DNA of 64,000 bases from G963668605 sp963668605. Lineage in GTDB: Bacteria; Acidobacteriota; Terriglobia; Bryobacterales; Bryobacteraceae. The translations under genes were made by a program, and so were the position numbers. The DNA lies in contig OY764903.1 of the NCBI GenBank assembly GCA_963668605.1, positions 6,014,001-6,078,000 on the forward strand. The letters are read 5' to 3'. The stretch's first letter is position 1. Each line of letters starts with the position of its first letter. The notes beneath the pieces were generated by a model. It saw only the letters and a program-made list of their open reading frames with translations, was not told where the DNA came from and did not search any database. Shown here piece after piece: positions 15,773 through 26,154 of this stretch.

Positions 15773-17173
15773 ATGGCGAATGTATTAGTTACTGTCAGCC
15801 AAGTATCGTGGCAAGCTCGCAGCCAGCAATTCGTCCATTCCACCCTGCAGTTCTGCGGAATCGACCGTGCGATTGCTTACACCCTTATCGGGCGTGGGTG
15901 GAGCGTTTTTGCGGGGCCAGTCACACTGTTTCTGATTGCCCGCTTTCTGCGACCCGATCAACAGGGATTCTATTATACTTTTGGAAGTGTACTGGGTTTG
16001 AATGTTTTCTTTGAGTTAGGACTTACGTACGTACTTCTGCAATTTGCAAGTCACGAAAAGGCTCAGCTTGAATGGACCAGTGCTGGAACCATAATGGGTT
16101 CCCCTCTGGCTAAGGAGCGCCTGGCTGCGCTTCTGAAATTCGCGGTGCGGTGGTATGCTCTAGCTGCATTGCTATGCCTGGTAACGGTACTACCCGCAGG
16201 GTTGATTTTTTTTTCTCGAAGCTTTCCGGCAGATGCAAATGTCGTCTGGCGAGCGCCTTGGATCTGGCTCACTATCGTCTCCGCTTTATCTATGTGCGTC
16301 AGTCCACTGTTTTCCGTTTTGGAAGGATGTGGAAAGGTTTGCCAAATCGCTGCCATGCGGGTCCAACAGAGCGTTATTGCTAGTCTCGGACTTTGGTTCG
16401 GGTTGCTCTGCCACGGAGGTCTATTCGCGAGTCCCATATTCCAGACTCTCAACTTGGTTTTCGCGCTCAGTTGGGTAGGGCTTCGTTATGGCCCGTTCTT
16501 TCGAGACCTGCTCTCGGTTCAATTGGAGCATCATCCCATAAACTGGTCGAAAGAGGTCTGGCCTTTTCAGTGGCGAATCGCCTTAAGTTGGTTGAGCGGG
16601 TACTTCATTTTTCAGCTCTTTAACCCGATGCTATTCTCCGCACGCGGACCGGCCGAGGCAGGGCGAATGGGTATGAGTCTCGCGCTTTGTGGCGCCATGA
16701 GTGCAGTGGCTATGGCATGGATGAGCACCAAAGTCGCTCCATTTGGGATGCTCGTCGCCAAGGGGGATTACCAAGAACTTGATCGGCTTTTCTTCAGGAC
16801 ACTTTCGCAATCTCTGATCGTATTGGTAACGGGCTGCACAATTACCCTCGTCGCGGTGTTCAGTCTAGACCGTATGGCCCATCCCTTCGCGAGCAGGTTA
16901 TTGACACCAGTGCCGTTCGCGATGTTGCTCGGCTCCACGCTGATCAACCATGTAGTATTTTGTCAAGCGTATTACCTCAGGACACACAAGCAAGAGCCCT
17001 TTCTAGTTCTTTCCGTATTTGGCGCAATCCTCACTGGGTCGCTCACGTATCTGTTAGCCAAACCGTTTGGCGCGACTGGCGTTGCCTCCGGGTATCTGGC
17101 GACAAGCTTTACTGGGCTGGCGTTAGCATCAATTATTTTCAGAAAAAAGCGTCTAGAATGGCACGCAGTTTGA
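15773..17173 (+). CDS. Wzx-type polysaccharide flippase
   Basis: This 466-aa protein is a multi-pass membrane protein with about 12 hydrophobic segments. The first is GWSVFAGPVTLFLIARFL, with LRPDQQGFYYTFGSVLGLNVFFELG next. The charge pattern and an early (A)RFL.P.QQG.YY signature fit the MATE/MVF-like lipid-linked oligosaccharide flippases of EPS loci. It would move the undecaprenyl-linked repeat unit to the periplasm for the Wzy-like protein at 23356. It is placed before the first glycosyltransferase. Confidence 0.82.
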   Translation: MANVLVTVSQVSWQARSQQFVHSTLQFCGIDRAIAYTLIGRGWSVFAGPVTLFLIARFLRPDQQGFYYTFGSVLGLNVFFELGLTYVLLQFASHEKAQLEWTSAGTIMGSPLAKERLAALLKFAVRWYALAALLCLVTVLPAGLIFFSRSFPADANVVWRAPWIWLTIVSALSMCVSPLFSVLEGCGKVCQIAAMRVQQSVIASLGLWFGLLCHGGLFASPIFQTLNLVFALSWVGLRYGPFFRDLLSVQLEHHPINWSKEVWPFQWRIALSWLSGYFIFQLFNPMLFSARGPAEAGRMGMSLALCGAMSAVAMAWMSTKVAPFGMLVAKGDYQELDRLFFRTLSQSLIVLVTGCTITLVAVFSLDRMAHPFASRLLTPVPFAMLLGSTLINHVVFCQAYYLRTHKQEPFLVLSVFGAILTGSLTYLLAKPFGATGVASGYLATSFTGLALASIIFRKKRLEWHAV

Positions 17174-17279
17174 AGTGGCTTTCGGCTTCATTGATCCAAG
17201 AACTCAAAACTTGAACCTTTGACAAGCTCACCTATACGCTGAGACTTTCCACGACTTTGAGATTACCCAGGTAAACCTT

Positions 17280-18383
17280 ATGATTAGTGTCTGTGTGTCG
17301 ACTTTTAACAGAGCCGCTCTGTTGGCTGAGATGCTGGAATCCTTCGAGCGCGAACTGACACGGTTTCCAGGAATCGTAACGGAATTCGTAATTCTTCTAA
17401 ATGGTTGTACCGACACCTCGAAACAGTCGCTAGAGTTGTGGTGCAGTCGCCTTGCGAACTGCGGCGTCGTTGCTGTCGTTTACGAAAATACCCCCCCATT
17501 GAGTTGCATGGAGTCGTACCGTCGGGCTATCGGGATGGCGAAGAACAATTATGTCTGGCTCTTTTCGGATGACGATGTGGTATGTGAAAACGCTTTAGAC
17601 ACAATCGCGCAAACTATTGCAGCCAATGCCAAGGCGCAAGTCATCAGCTTGAACTGGCAATCGTATGAATACGATCTTAAGACACCGGTCGGTCGCCCGC
17701 GAATGAATGTTAGTCTCGCCGGCCCGTATCCTACACTTTTGGCCTTCGGTCGCTCGGTCGGAATCATGCATATGAGCTTTATTAGTTCGCTCATCGTGCA
17801 CAAGGAACGATACTTACGTTCGTCAGTCGCGAGACACGGTCAGTATATAGAAACTAACTACCAACATGTCTGTATTCTGATCGACAGCTTTGGTGAAGTG
17901 CCGTGCCATGCGGTTGGCGAACTCTGTGTGTTGAATAGGCTCAACTACCGTCTTGACCAAGCCGACAGGACCCCGAAGCCGTTGGCCGAACTCGTCCTAG
18001 CGGGAATCAAAGGCAACTTGGCTTTGCTAGAAGCGTTCGCCGAACTTCGCTACCCACCGGATTTGATCGAACGGCACAAGAGCGAAACCGTCAGCAATCT
18101 GCGTTTCTATTTGTTCTACATGCTCCTAAGCATATCGATGGAACCGTCGGAATGGCACAGGATGCGGGAGGTGTTACTGTCCACCTATTCGCGAGTTCCC
18201 ATGGTGAGGTGGGCAGCCCGGACTGAACCATTTGTTCCGAAGGCAATGATCAATTGGCTACAGAATTCACGGTCAGTGTTGCGCGTCCTTCATCGCCTCA
18301 CAGTCCGAGTGAACGATGGCTGGAAGTGGCTAAACTCGCTTTTTAGTTCTTCACGACCGAAAAGAAACCTTGCTTCAGAGTGA
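17280..18383 (+). CDS. Glycosyltransferase family 2
   Basis: This 367-aa protein opens with the GT-A start MISVCVSTFNRAALL. It has a nucleotide-binding strand (FVILLNGCTD) and a DxD-like metal site in WLFSDDDVV. The C-terminal third is helical and unassigned. It would add one sugar of the repeat unit at the cytoplasmic membrane face. Donor and linkage cannot be read from sequence. Confidence 0.85.
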   Translation: MISVCVSTFNRAALLAEMLESFERELTRFPGIVTEFVILLNGCTDTSKQSLELWCSRLANCGVVAVVYENTPPLSCMESYRRAIGMAKNNYVWLFSDDDVVCENALDTIAQTIAANAKAQVISLNWQSYEYDLKTPVGRPRMNVSLAGPYPTLLAFGRSVGIMHMSFISSLIVHKERYLRSSVARHGQYIETNYQHVCILIDSFGEVPCHAVGELCVLNRLNYRLDQADRTPKPLAELVLAGIKGNLALLEAFAELRYPPDLIERHKSETVSNLRFYLFYMLLSISMEPSEWHRMREVLLSTYSRVPMVRWAARTEPFVPKAMINWLQNSRSVLRVLHRLTVRVNDGWKWLNSLFSSSRPKRNLASE

Positions 18384-18548
18384 CGCAACACCACGTTCTT
18401 ACGGTCGCACATCCTACGGCAATTGGGGTTCTTCCCAATCTAGATCTATCGGCAAGGAAGAAGACCCAGTCCGTACGTTTACTCGCAACTCCTCTAAAGT
18501 AGCTTAGCTACTATTGTGAAGCTAAAGTTCGAGTGACCTAGAGTGCAG

Positions 18549-19559
18549 ATGCCATTTCTTACCATAGCCATTCCGACATACAACCGTCCCACAGTTCTAA
18601 CGGAGTCGGTCCGCATACTGCTTCCACAGCTTTCACCGGATATCGAACTGCTAATTGTAGATAATTGCTCACCAGTGCCGGTCGCGGAGAGTCTTTGCGA
18701 AGTCTTAGGCCATTCAGCCCCTTACGTTACGATACATAGGAACCCCGTGAATATCGGTGGAAATGCTAATATTGTGCGTTGCTTTGAGCTCTGTGTCACA
18801 AAATGGCTGTGGATTTTAGGGGATGACGACACACCACATGCGGACGCATGCGCAACCGCTTTAGAAATAGTCCGCCCTCTATCAGGAATTGCATGTTTGA
18901 ACCTTCGAACGGAGCTACGCCTTGGCGATTTCGAGGAGAAGCGGTTGGATTTAATCTCTGCACTGGTTTTTCTCAGACAGGAGTTCAGTAATTCACTGTT
19001 TATCTCTGCCAACTTATATTGCATGGAGCTTCTGCGCCCGTTTCTTTCATATGCACATGCGTTTTCGTTTTCATGGGCACCACATCTTGCCCTCACCATA
19101 ATGGCAGTCAAGGCCGGACATTGTTTTTACGTTAGTGATTCGCAAGTAGTCTCATGGGGGAGGCCCCGGGAAGGCGATCGCTGGTCAGGACTCTGGCTGT
19201 CGCTTTGCTTACCGACTCTGTGCGACCTGCCCTTGAGTTCGATCGAGCGGAGGATGCTTGCCAGTGCATTAGGACCGTCGTTGCTGACAACCCGTGACCT
19301 CTGCGTGCAGAGTCTATATCTGTTTTTCGTGACTAAAGATCCAGATCGCTCCGCACAGATCTTTTGGAAAGCTTACCTACGCGGCAGAGAGAGCCGACCG
19401 GGTGTACTTAGCGCTGTCATCGGTATTGGTCTCTACTGCGTTTTGCAACTCGCCTGTAAGTTTCCGGCTATAAGTCGAAGTTTGTTGGACTTTGCCCTTG
19501 CTGGGCGACTTGACGAGCGATTAGGGCGCGTTGCAGTGTCGCCTTTTGAAACCAAGTAA
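18549..19559 (+). CDS. Glycosyltransferase family 2
   Basis: This 336-aa protein starts MPFLTIAIPTYNRPTVLTES, continues with LLIVDNCSP and has the DxD site in WILGDDDTPH. I prefer ATG 18549 over the GTG two codons earlier. The hydrophobic stretch near the C-terminus (VIGIGLYCVLQLAC) may be a membrane anchor. It is a second GT2 of the locus and is only distantly similar to the previous gene. Confidence 0.83.
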   Translation: MPFLTIAIPTYNRPTVLTESVRILLPQLSPDIELLIVDNCSPVPVAESLCEVLGHSAPYVTIHRNPVNIGGNANIVRCFELCVTKWLWILGDDDTPHADACATALEIVRPLSGIACLNLRTELRLGDFEEKRLDLISALVFLRQEFSNSLFISANLYCMELLRPFLSYAHAFSFSWAPHLALTIMAVKAGHCFYVSDSQVVSWGRPREGDRWSGLWLSLCLPTLCDLPLSSIERRMLASALGPSLLTTRDLCVQSLYLFFVTKDPDRSAQIFWKAYLRGRESRPGVLSAVIGIGLYCVLQLACKFPAISRSLLDFALAGRLDERLGRVAVSPFETK

Positions 19560-19663
19560 AACTTTATGGACTAGATGCGCTTTGTGTTTCAATAACTAGC
19601 CAGTATTTCCACACACGGAGTTCGCGCAACTAACAAAGACCCGTTTAAGAGTTATTCTGGATT

Positions 19664-20944
19664 ATGAAAGTTATTCTACTGAGCTCTACTGACAACGCGG
19701 GCGGAGCTGCGCGAGCCACCTACCGGCTTTTTGAAGAATTGCAGCTTCTTGACCTCAATTGCCGCATGATAGTTAAGAAAAAATTCAGTCATAACAATGG
19801 GGTTACAGTGGCGTTCCCTGGACTTATAGAGAGAGCGCTCGCAGTTATTACGCCGAGAATAGAGGGGGTCATCTCCTCCCACATGAACCCCAAGCGGGAC
19901 CCGGCCATTTGGACTCTCAATCGGATCCCGAACCGTTTGCATAAACGCGTGTCCGAGGCGCGGCCAGATGTGGTAAACCTTCACTGGGTTGCTGGCGGTT
20001 TTGTGCCCGTGTGCGCGTTGCACCAATTCAGATGTCCTCTTGTTTGGACGCTACACGATATGTGGCCATTCACTGGAGGGTGCCATTATGACCGCGAATG
20101 CGGGAAATACACTGATAACTGCGGCGCTTGTCCCCAACTCCGCTCCGACCGCCAAACTGATCTCAGCCGCTGGCTTTTAAAACACAAAAGCACAAGCTGG
20201 CAAAGCTCAAATTTGACGATTGTGACTCCAAGCCGTTGGCTGTCGGACTGCGCCAAAAGTAGCCGATTATTTCGAAACCGTCGCGTAGAAACAATTCCGA
20301 ATGGCTTGGATCTCAAGACATTTCGTCCGATTGCAAAGCATTCAGCCCGCCAGATCCTGGGAGTGGAGGAGGAAAAGCTGATAATCCTATTCGGCGCGAT
20401 GAACAGCACCGCCGATAGGCGCAAAGGATTCCAGCATTTGACCGCAGCGCTGAAAGAACTTGCGGCCCACAGGTTGGCAAAATCGTTCCATGCCGTCGTA
20501 TTCGGTTCGACAGATTCAGCTTATCAAGACGATTTCGGACTGCCTGCAACGTACTTCGGAAACCTGCATGATGATGTTTCGCTTGCGTTGCTATATTCCG
20601 CGGCAGACGTGTTTGTTGCCCCATCAGAACAGGACAATTTCCCAAACACTGTTCTTGAGTCGCTCGCATGTGGTACGCCCGTTGTGGCATTTTCGATCGG
20701 TGGCATGCCGGATCTTGTGGAGCATAAGTCCACCGGATACTTGGCTCGACCCTTCGAGTCTAGGGATCTGGCTCATGGCATAGCATGGACACTGTCAGAC
20801 GAAGACCGGTTAAGACGTATGAGCGAGGGAGCCCGGCACAAGGCTGAGCAAGAGTTTTCGAATACATTGCAGGCAGAGCGCTACAACTCGCTGTACCGAG
20901 AGCTTGCCGATTCTGCACCTCGGCTCTCTTCGGAGGCCACATAA
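19664..20944 (+). CDS. Glycosyltransferase family 4 (GT-B)
   Basis: This 426-aa protein has the GT-B opening LLSSTDNAGGAARATYRLF, with the glycine-rich acceptor-side loop. The donor-side signature is VAPSEQDNFPNTVLESLACGTPVVAF, the E-x7-E motif of GT4. A cluster of cysteines (CHYDRECGKYTDNCGACPQL) in the N-terminal domain is typical of a WcaC/WbaZ-like subgroup. It retains the configuration of the donor sugar. The donor is unknown. Confidence 0.87.
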   Translation: MKVILLSSTDNAGGAARATYRLFEELQLLDLNCRMIVKKKFSHNNGVTVAFPGLIERALAVITPRIEGVISSHMNPKRDPAIWTLNRIPNRLHKRVSEARPDVVNLHWVAGGFVPVCALHQFRCPLVWTLHDMWPFTGGCHYDRECGKYTDNCGACPQLRSDRQTDLSRWLLKHKSTSWQSSNLTIVTPSRWLSDCAKSSRLFRNRRVETIPNGLDLKTFRPIAKHSARQILGVEEEKLIILFGAMNSTADRRKGFQHLTAALKELAAHRLAKSFHAVVFGSTDSAYQDDFGLPATYFGNLHDDVSLALLYSAADVFVAPSEQDNFPNTVLESLACGTPVVAFSIGGMPDLVEHKSTGYLARPFESRDLAHGIAWTLSDEDRLRRMSEGARHKAEQEFSNTLQAERYNSLYRELADSAPRLSSEAT

Positions 20945-21171
20945 TGCTGCTACCGCCGTTGCGCACTAACCACAATTGCCCTGCTCATAAAGACGAAGTC
21001 TTTGAGAGCGAACAACCCCAAGCACCTGCCGTCTAATAATTCAAATCGGCGATAACAATTGCGATCCCATCTGGGGTCAAGCGATTATCATAAGAGCCGC
21101 AAGACTTCCGCTGGATGAGTTACGGCAAGACCGCATCTTATTGCTGATCGGAGCTCTTGAGTATTGAGCCC

Positions 21172-22305
21172 ATGAATCACAACATCTGCTTCGTCACCAA
21201 CGCCAGTTTTGATCGTCACGCGACGATTAAGCGTGCGTTTGGGATGTGTGGGCCTCTGACAGACCTAGGGCACAAAGTGACGATCTGCCTGGAAGATAGT
21301 GCAGCCAACCGCGAGATGATGGCCCAGCTTGGAGGTGTGTCGGCCCTATGGTTCAGGCGAGGATCGCTTATCGACGAGCGAAATCAGAAGACCCGTCTTG
21401 TCCGAGCTAAGATGTTTGATGTGATTCATGTGTGTGGCCTTGGGTATCGGAACGCGCTGTACCGAGCGAACGACTCTAGAATAGTGACTGTTATGGACCA
21501 TGTCGAACTTGAGTCGGCATTAACGAATGCGCCCCTGACAAGAAGAATGGCGCAGTATCTGTTGGAGTGGTGGAGCCTTAAGCATTATAGCGCCCATGTT
21601 GTAGCTAGCGATTACCTAAGGACGCTTTGGGAACGGCGGACGGCGAGTCTGAGAATCCATCGAGAAGTGCTGTACCTACCCTTTGCCTATGAAGAGAGAT
21701 TGAAGGAGGATCTAGCCTTTCACCGTTCTCGTGACGGCCAAGCGATGTTCCCAGGCAAGCGACTACTTTTCTACATGGGAGGATTCCACAAGGCCTATGG
21801 TTGCTACGATATGTTGGAAGCAATATTACGACTTCGTGGGACACGCAAGGATTTCGTCGCTGTCTTATGTGGCCGCGGCCCAGAGTTCACCGCGGTGCAG
21901 GAGTTTGTTGCTCGCCACGGCCTCTCGGACATAGTAAAGACTCCGGGTTTCGTCCCGCAGGCTGAGTTGTCCAGGTATTTAAGTGCAGCTAGCGTCATGA
22001 TCTCGCCACTGCAGGATACAGTTGCGGATAGAGCGAGGTGCCCGAGTAAGCTTTACGAATACATGATCACCGACCGCCCAATTGTAACCTGTCGAATCGG
22101 CGAAAATGGAAGGGCACTGGGATCATCTGGGTTCTTCTATCGGCCATCCGATTCCGACTCACTTGCGACTGCGCTGGGCAAAGCACTCTCCGTGGATGAG
22201 GCCTGGCGGCCCTCGTATCGGGTCGAGGAACACTCGTGGATGGCTCGGAGCCGTCGCTATGCAGCATGGCTGGATGGGATACGTGCGCGAAGCAGCGAGG
22301 TTTGA
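21172..22305 (+). CDS. Glycosyltransferase family 4 (GT-B)
   Basis: This 377-aa protein starts MNHNICFVTNASFDRH. It has LFYMGGFHKAYGCYDMLEAI at the donor-domain entrance and MISPLQDTVADRARCPSKLYEYMITDRPIV as the GT4 donor site. The ATG at 21172 is preferred to a TTG five codons upstream. The next gene starts 14 bp after the stop. The 20945-21171 interval has a possible coding remnant ending at about 21167 but no firm gene. Confidence 0.82.
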   Translation: MNHNICFVTNASFDRHATIKRAFGMCGPLTDLGHKVTICLEDSAANREMMAQLGGVSALWFRRGSLIDERNQKTRLVRAKMFDVIHVCGLGYRNALYRANDSRIVTVMDHVELESALTNAPLTRRMAQYLLEWWSLKHYSAHVVASDYLRTLWERRTASLRIHREVLYLPFAYEERLKEDLAFHRSRDGQAMFPGKRLLFYMGGFHKAYGCYDMLEAILRLRGTRKDFVAVLCGRGPEFTAVQEFVARHGLSDIVKTPGFVPQAELSRYLSAASVMISPLQDTVADRARCPSKLYEYMITDRPIVTCRIGENGRALGSSGFFYRPSDSDSLATALGKALSVDEAWRPSYRVEEHSWMARSRRYAAWLDGIRARSSEV

Positions 22306-22318
22306 AGAGGTTCTGCAA

Positions 22319-23356
22319 ATGGATTTGACAGTAAGGTCTATAGTCGTAGCGTGGCACGGACTTCCTCTTTACGCAGCCCGACTACTGAAACATGTGGCAA
22401 AAGAGACCAATCTCACGGTTGTAGGCACCGATGGCCCAGCGCCAAGGGAAGTTGTCGAATCGTGTCTTGGCCAGCAAGTGATTTGGGTAGACCCCGCGAG
22501 GGATGTCCATTGGTCTGATCTGAACGTTAGGCCGCCACACATTTTCATACACACCGGATGGGCTTATCGTGCATTCAACAGTCTTGCGTCTGAGGTCAAG
22601 CGGTCTGGAGGCCGTGTCGTTTCCATGAACGACAACTGCTGGAAGGGTACCATCAGGCAAGTTATAGGGATGCTCGTGTTCAGGCTGTGGTATCGGCGGC
22701 GCGTGGACGCAGTCTGGGTGCCCGGAGCCTCGGGCTACCGATTGATGAGGTTCTTCGGACTTCCCGCTTCGAAGATTTACACAGGATTCTATGGAGCAGA
22801 TCCAACAGTATTCTCGGCTGGTGCCGCTTTGACTTCACGACCGAAGCGATTCCTGTTTGTCGGGCAGTTGATCGCCCGAAAAGCACCGGACGTTCTTGTG
22901 CGTGCATTCCGTCACTTCAGGATTAGCAACCCCGAATGGGAACTCGTGCTGATTGGCAGCGGACCGATGGCTGAACGGCTGAGTGGGGACGGTATAAGTG
23001 TGCTTCCTTTCTTATCGACACATGAGATTGCAGAACATATGACAGAAAGCCGATTCCTAGTCTTGCCCAGTTTTGAAGAACACTGGGGGGTTGTGGTGCA
23101 TGAGGCGACGCTTAGCGGCTGCGGACTTGTCCTGAGCGAAGCTGTGGGTGCACGTCATGATCTCCTTACCGAAGGAAACGGCTTCATGTTTGAGACGGGG
23201 AATCAGGCGGCATTACATAGTTGTCTCTGCCGTGCCTCAGCCCAATCCGAAGAGGAACTCGCGCGCATTGGATCTGAGAGTCTTAGGCTCGCGAATAAGT
23301 TCGGGCCCGAGCCGTTCAGGAAAAGCTTCGTGGCATTATGCAAGGTGTTTAACTAA
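22319..23356 (+). CDS. Glycosyltransferase family 4 (GT-B)
   Basis: This 345-aa protein opens MDLTVRSIVVAWHGLPLYAA. The donor domain reads FLFVGQLIARKAPDVLVRAF, ELVLIGSGPM and LVLPSFEEHWGVVVHEATLSG with the GT4 E-x7-E pattern. I set the start at 22319 because the longer in-frame extension overlaps the upstream gene and lacks homology, and GAAGAGG lies just before this ATG. The stop overlaps the polymerase start as TAATG. Confidence 0.84.
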   Translation: MDLTVRSIVVAWHGLPLYAARLLKHVAKETNLTVVGTDGPAPREVVESCLGQQVIWVDPARDVHWSDLNVRPPHIFIHTGWAYRAFNSLASEVKRSGGRVVSMNDNCWKGTIRQVIGMLVFRLWYRRRVDAVWVPGASGYRLMRFFGLPASKIYTGFYGADPTVFSAGAALTSRPKRFLFVGQLIARKAPDVLVRAFRHFRISNPEWELVLIGSGPMAERLSGDGISVLPFLSTHEIAEHMTESRFLVLPSFEEHWGVVVHEATLSGCGLVLSEAVGARHDLLTEGNGFMFETGNQAALHSCLCRASAQSEEELARIGSESLRLANKFGPEPFRKSFVALCKVFN

Positions 23357-24837
23357 TGGCCTTTGTTCTATATGAACTAGTTCCGTTCCTAGGATGTCTC
23401 GGTCTGGGGGCGGTAAGTCGTTGGTGGCTGCTGCGTTTATTTATCTACACTTTCCCGTTCACTGCAGGAAATTTACTTTGGACTGTGAATGTACCTGTCA
23501 ACATCGGTCGTTGTGCAGCCTTCGCTATCATATTTCATGCAGCTGTCGGTAACACAAAACTGTCATCCATCGCGAGTGTTGCTTGGTCGCGCATTTTGCC
23601 AGTGCTCGGGATGATTCTGGTCATAACCATAGGTGGATACTGCTGGATCGAAGCTGACCCTTTAAATGTTTCCCTATGGTCTCAAACTCCGCTTGAGAGG
23701 GCAGGTAGAAGCCTGCTTCGCGAATTTCTCTTCTGGCTTCTCCCGCTTGCTTTCCTGGTCACATTGAAGACTGCTTCGGAGTGCAAAACTCTAATTCGTG
23801 ACTTTGTGGTTGCCGGCTTATTCTACTGTGGCCTGGGGTTACTGCAGTTTGCTGTGTACTCGGGAACGGGTCTCGACCTGTTCCCCATGATCCGCGGCTC
23901 GTTATCCGACGGTGGTATGGTCCTTCAGTCGGTTGCTGGGTCGGCCGCTGAAGGGCGTATCACCAGTATCTGCGGAGAGCCCCGGTATCTCAGCACTTTG
24001 TGCGCGGTATGGCTAGTCGCTACCATGATTTGCGGGTCATTGATTGGCCTGCCGGCTCTCGGAGTGGCACTCGCCGCCGCAGTCTTCCTTATTACGAACC
24101 TCCTCAGTGGTTCGCGAACGGGAATCGCCCAGTTTTGTATGATTGTCTTCGCCATTACGTTGGTAGGGCTCTGGAATACCCGGGCGGGCTTCACCCGCCG
24201 GTCGATTCAGATGCTTATATGCTTTGGAATAGGCTTTGGCGTAGCACTGTTGGTAGGCGATCTCACAATTACTAAGCGGCTGGATTCGAGGCAGGATGCC
24301 GTAACAGAGAAGATCGAGGTGATGGGGTTCGCAGTGCCGCTTGAATACAATGACACTGCGTCGCTAAAACTTCTCATGAGGCAACCTGGAGCCATAGTCA
24401 CGGGATTCGGAGCCGGGCTCTGGCAGTATCAAGTGAATCCTTCCGAAAGCGCCATTATAAGGCAGAATTTTTTTGCAGCGGGGACTACTGCATTAGACAG
24501 CTTGCGTCAGAATGTTACTGTGCTTGCGTATTTTATAAATTATGGCCTGATCGGCATTATTATGTCGGCAGGTATTTACAGCCGAATGTTTAGCGTGGCT
24601 ACTCGAGGTTCTCTAGTTGCGGCAGGCGGAAAACTGAGACCGAGCATAGCGTTACTTGTTTCGACAGCGGTCGCACAGTCTTCCGATATTGGCTGTAATG
24701 TGATGACATTCGTCTGCATAGCATGGTGTTACTACTCGCTTCGCGATGTCAATAGTTCGTCTTATTGCGCGCTTACTCACTTGTCAGTGGGGTCAGTCGG
24801 GTCCGTTTTTCGTGAACATACTGCAAGTCACGCTTGA
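23356..24837 (+). CDS. Wzy-like O-antigen/EPS polymerase
   Basis: This 493-aa protein has about 11-12 membrane segments and one large periplasmic loop in its second half (roughly residues 300-390). That is the layout of the O-antigen ligase/polymerase superfamily. LLSGSRTGIAQFCMIVFAI matches the conserved R-G region near the loop, and ITSICGEPRYLSTLCAVW contains a GEP(R) motif common in these proteins. Wzy proteins share little sequence, so the call rests on topology and the company of Wzx, Wzc and Wza homologues. Confidence 0.75.
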   Translation: MAFVLYELVPFLGCLGLGAVSRWWLLRLFIYTFPFTAGNLLWTVNVPVNIGRCAAFAIIFHAAVGNTKLSSIASVAWSRILPVLGMILVITIGGYCWIEADPLNVSLWSQTPLERAGRSLLREFLFWLLPLAFLVTLKTASECKTLIRDFVVAGLFYCGLGLLQFAVYSGTGLDLFPMIRGSLSDGGMVLQSVAGSAAEGRITSICGEPRYLSTLCAVWLVATMICGSLIGLPALGVALAAAVFLITNLLSGSRTGIAQFCMIVFAITLVGLWNTRAGFTRRSIQMLICFGIGFGVALLVGDLTITKRLDSRQDAVTEKIEVMGFAVPLEYNDTASLKLLMRQPGAIVTGFGAGLWQYQVNPSESAIIRQNFFAAGTTALDSLRQNVTVLAYFINYGLIGIIMSAGIYSRMFSVATRGSLVAAGGKLRPSIALLVSTAVAQSSDIGCNVMTFVCIAWCYYSLRDVNSSSYCALTHLSVGSVGSVFREHTASHA

Positions 24838-25008
24838 TCTCCTGTAATCCCTAGCTGAAAACTACGATTGAGAGATTTCTGTGCGTAGTCGGACTGAGGC
24901 TTCCCGGACAAGGTCGGCAGGGATCGTGAGATCTCTATAGATGGCAGCAGGCATCAGAAGCTGTGTGGACGGAGAGGTGCGTCTGGCAGGAAGTGGACGA
25001 GGACCAAC

Positions 25009-26154
25009 ATGAAGATTATCCACGTAGCGAACAACGCGGCACCGCAGTTCGGAGGAGCCTATCATTCGATAGTACTGTTCCGCAATGCGGCGAGCACAGG
25101 CGGATATTCCACGACTTGCATATCGTTCGATGACGACCCACACGCAAACCCCCACCTCAACGACGTGGATAATTGGAAAATCGTTCCGACTCGTCAAGGC
25201 ATCCTCGGAAGGAAGTATGCCTTTGTATCGCGTCGTACAGCCCAAGAACTGATTAATGAAATGGAGTCTGCCGACATCATTTTCGTTCACCTGCTTTACC
25301 GGTACCACGCGATATGGGCAGCGCAGTGTGCCCGGAGATTTGGCAAGCCACTCGTCGTCGTGCCGCACGGCAGCCTGGATCCATATGTTTTCACCTATCG
25401 TGGTTTTCGGAAGAAGCTCTGGCTAAAGGCTTACCGCGATCTTCTATTTCGGGACAGCCTAGTTCTGTATGCTACGGACCGCGAGAGAGAAAAAGCTGCT
25501 GTTGCCGTGAGCGTGTTGAATACCAAATCACTCTTTTGGCCAATTGCTGATGCAACGTGCGATCTGGCGGACACACTCCCCGTGGTGACGAGTACACCGC
25601 GACGACTGCTGTTTGTGGGGCGATTACATCCAATGAAGCGTGTGCTCGAAACCGTTCGAGCCTTCTGCAGGGCGGGCGTTCCAGGCTGGGAATTGGTCCT
25701 GATTGGTGCAGAAACGGGAGAGATCTCTGTCGAAGACCTGAGAACAGCGGCGGGTGCTGCGTGGAATCGCTCGGTCGTGTATCGCGGAATTCTAGACCGT
25801 CAGAGCTTGTACTCGGAGTACAAGCGGGCGTCTGCGCTGATTCTGGCGTCTCATCGAGAGAACTTTGGCCATGTTGTAGCCGAAGCAATGCGTTTTTCGC
25901 TTCCAGTGATCATCTCAGAAGATGTGGATCTCTGCACTGTCGTGAGGCAAGCCGGGGCGGGACTGGTTGTCCCAGTACGCTCTGAAAGCGACATCCTCGA
26001 CTGCCTTGCCAGCTTTCTGCGATCAACGACGGATGAACTCGAAAAGCTTGGCCAAGCGGGACGAAGCGCAGCAACGGAACACTTTGGGTTCCAGACCTTC
26101 GCAGACTCGTATAACTCGATTCTGGAAGGACTCATGAAACGATCGGGTAATTGA
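25009..26154 (+). CDS. Glycosyltransferase family 4 (GT-B)
   Basis: This 381-aa protein starts MKIIHVANNAAPQFGGAYHSI. It has VVVPHGSLDPYVFTYRGFRKKLWL, a sequence common in GT4 enzymes of EPS loci, then LLFVGRLHPMKRVLETVRAF and LILASHRENFGHVVAEAMRFSLPVI. It is the last gene of the lower-GC block. The following gene starts within 30 bp but has clearly different, G/T-rich codon use. Confidence 0.87.
   Translation: MKIIHVANNAAPQFGGAYHSIVLFRNAASTGGYSTTCISFDDDPHANPHLNDVDNWKIVPTRQGILGRKYAFVSRRTAQELINEMESADIIFVHLLYRYHAIWAAQCARRFGKPLVVVPHGSLDPYVFTYRGFRKKLWLKAYRDLLFRDSLVLYATDREREKAAVAVSVLNTKSLFWPIADATCDLADTLPVVTSTPRRLLFVGRLHPMKRVLETVRAFCRAGVPGWELVLIGAETGEISVEDLRTAAGAAWNRSVVYRGILDRQSLYSEYKRASALILASHRENFGHVVAEAMRFSLPVIISEDVDLCTVVRQAGAGLVVPVRSESDILDCLASFLRSTTDELEKLGQAGRSAATEHFGFQTFADSYNSILEGLMKRSGN

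Noticed and set aside
21040..21170. Possible coding remnant (ending RILLLIGALEY) before a glycosyltransferase
   Set aside because: About 40 codons without a start or a recognisable family; could be a relic of a sugar-modifying gene but not supportable.
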